Source: Phoronis australis
Lineage: Eukaryota; Phoronida; Phoronidae
Direction of reading: 5' to 3'
DNA length: 64,000 nucleotides
Assembly: GCA_002633005.1 (NCBI GenBank)
Contig: NMRA01000225.1
Span: 49,284-113,283, forward strand
The position numbers were made by a program, and so were the translations under genes. The notes under the pieces were generated by a model. That model made no database searches. It was given only the letters and a program-made list of their open reading frames with translations, and was not told where the DNA came from. This document shows, piece after piece, positions 63,172 to 64,000 of the stretch (positions within the stretch are counted from its first letter, which is position 1; each line of letters begins with the position of its first letter).

Positions 63172-64000
63172 GTGGGTTGAATGAATAGTTTTACCATGGC
63201 ACATTGAAATTTTTTCAATTAAACTTATTATGTTATGTTGAAGGTACGTTTCAAATAAACTGGTCTCTTGGATTTTGGCTGAATGCAAAAAAGTCTGCAA
63301 TATTTGACACCATTGTGGAAAAATTGTTTTAGGAAATAAATGAGAATTGTGAGAGTGAAATTGTTCCCCAACTAAACTCAAATCTTTAGTTAATGTCAGA
63401 TTGGATTATAACTGTGTTCTTGTCAGAGTTGGCAGATAGGCACGATTCTAGGAAACAGCCATACCTAAATATAAATTATGTCAAATAATCATTTTGACAA
63501 AATATCATCCAGACAGCGTTTTTGAGATTTCGTTGTCTTGGACACTCATTTATAATAGAATTCATTTCTGTTTTACTATGAAAATTGCATTTTTATATGG
63601 TCACATTACCCAATTAAAGGCAGATTGGTATAAAGTCAATGAATCAAATTTTGCAAGCTTTCTAACTTTCAGAATATTTTTTATTAAATTACAGTCTTCA
63701 GTTTTGATAAATTAGACTCTTCTGGTGGATAAACTCTTACCGGCACTTAACGAGTTGCCACCATTCATTATCTTAGTTTTTGAGGTTTCAGTTAGCTAAT
63801 ATGAAATCATTATCATAAAATTGAACTAAGTAAGAACTTTTGACAGTCACGAATTTTGAAGAAAAATTAGTTATTTCCAAGTTTCCCGCCAAAGGATGCA
63901 ACGGGTTTTCCCTTGACAATCAATTGCAATGGCGGAACATAGCCCATATGGCTGTGAACCCAGCCTTCTGTAGAATGGAACTGGGTTGGATTGCAAGTAG
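63172..64000. other. Intron 21, start
   Basis: AT-rich; no acceptor followed by a G8 continuation is found, so the next exon lies past the window. Confidence 0.7.

Noticed and set aside
61167-61370. Plus-strand frame with NPIKRFNEWFEKEE, reminiscent of the N-terminal motif of pyridoxamine-phosphate oxidases
   Set aside because: Too short to support; no convincing flanking exon or splice pair, and the match is a motif impression only.

Overview
The window is invertebrate nuclear DNA: AT-rich, intron-dominated and full of repeats. Its main content is the middle part of one very large multi-exon gene on the + strand. I identify the gene as a fibrocystin-L (PKHD1L1)-like receptor from its serial IPT/TIG domains, a cupredoxin-like insert and the first half of a G8 domain. 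I placed 21 exons (838 to 63171, 4,161 coding nt). With canonical AG/GT borders and matching phases they join into one open frame of 1,386 complete codons. The gene starts before the window and continues after it. Species cannot be fixed from the sequence. A large marine invertebrate genome, perhaps a deuterostome, fits.

Layout of the gene: exons 1-5 encode the linker that in this family lies N-terminal to the long IPT series. Exons 5-11 hold four IPT domains, exons 12-14 a cupredoxin-like module, and exons 14-20 about seven more IPT domains. Three of those sit inside one unusually long 969-bp exon (30384-31352). Exon 21 starts the G8 domain. Most introns are phase 1 at IPT boundaries, as expected from exon duplication. 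Known relatives are single-pass cell-surface proteins with a very long ectodomain; this window encodes ectodomain only.

More than 90% of the window is intron, and the long introns store mobile DNA. Seen here: (i) a family with a higher-order tandem structure, about 455 bp made of three about 150-bp subunits each carrying CCTAGTGGC, in at least five introns (about 3.6, 9.2, 26.2-28.9, 38.5-40.2 and 41.9-42.9 kb, with a decayed piece near 15.0 kb); (ii) a Kolobok-like DNA transposon at 31536-33523 with TTAA flanks, inverted termini and a decayed THAP-type zinc finger; (iii) a 5'-truncated LINE reverse transcriptase (46012-47310, minus), a second RT relic (56155-56700) and an RNase H relic (17667-18182); (iv) two further dispersed families, A and B, with many copies, some nested or recently duplicated; (v) an element at 48619-49141 built almost entirely from direct and inverted copies of a GTGTCAAACGTGTAAAAT-like word, with inverted ends, lying between two about 190-bp direct repeats.

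A few antisense signals inside the big introns may be nested genes on the minus strand: a clean 105-codon phase 0-0 exon at 45683-45997, a CpG-rich segment with a Tudor/chromo-barrel-like sequence at 62073-62280, and a cluster of strong splice sites at 58.56-58.92 kb. These are tentative.
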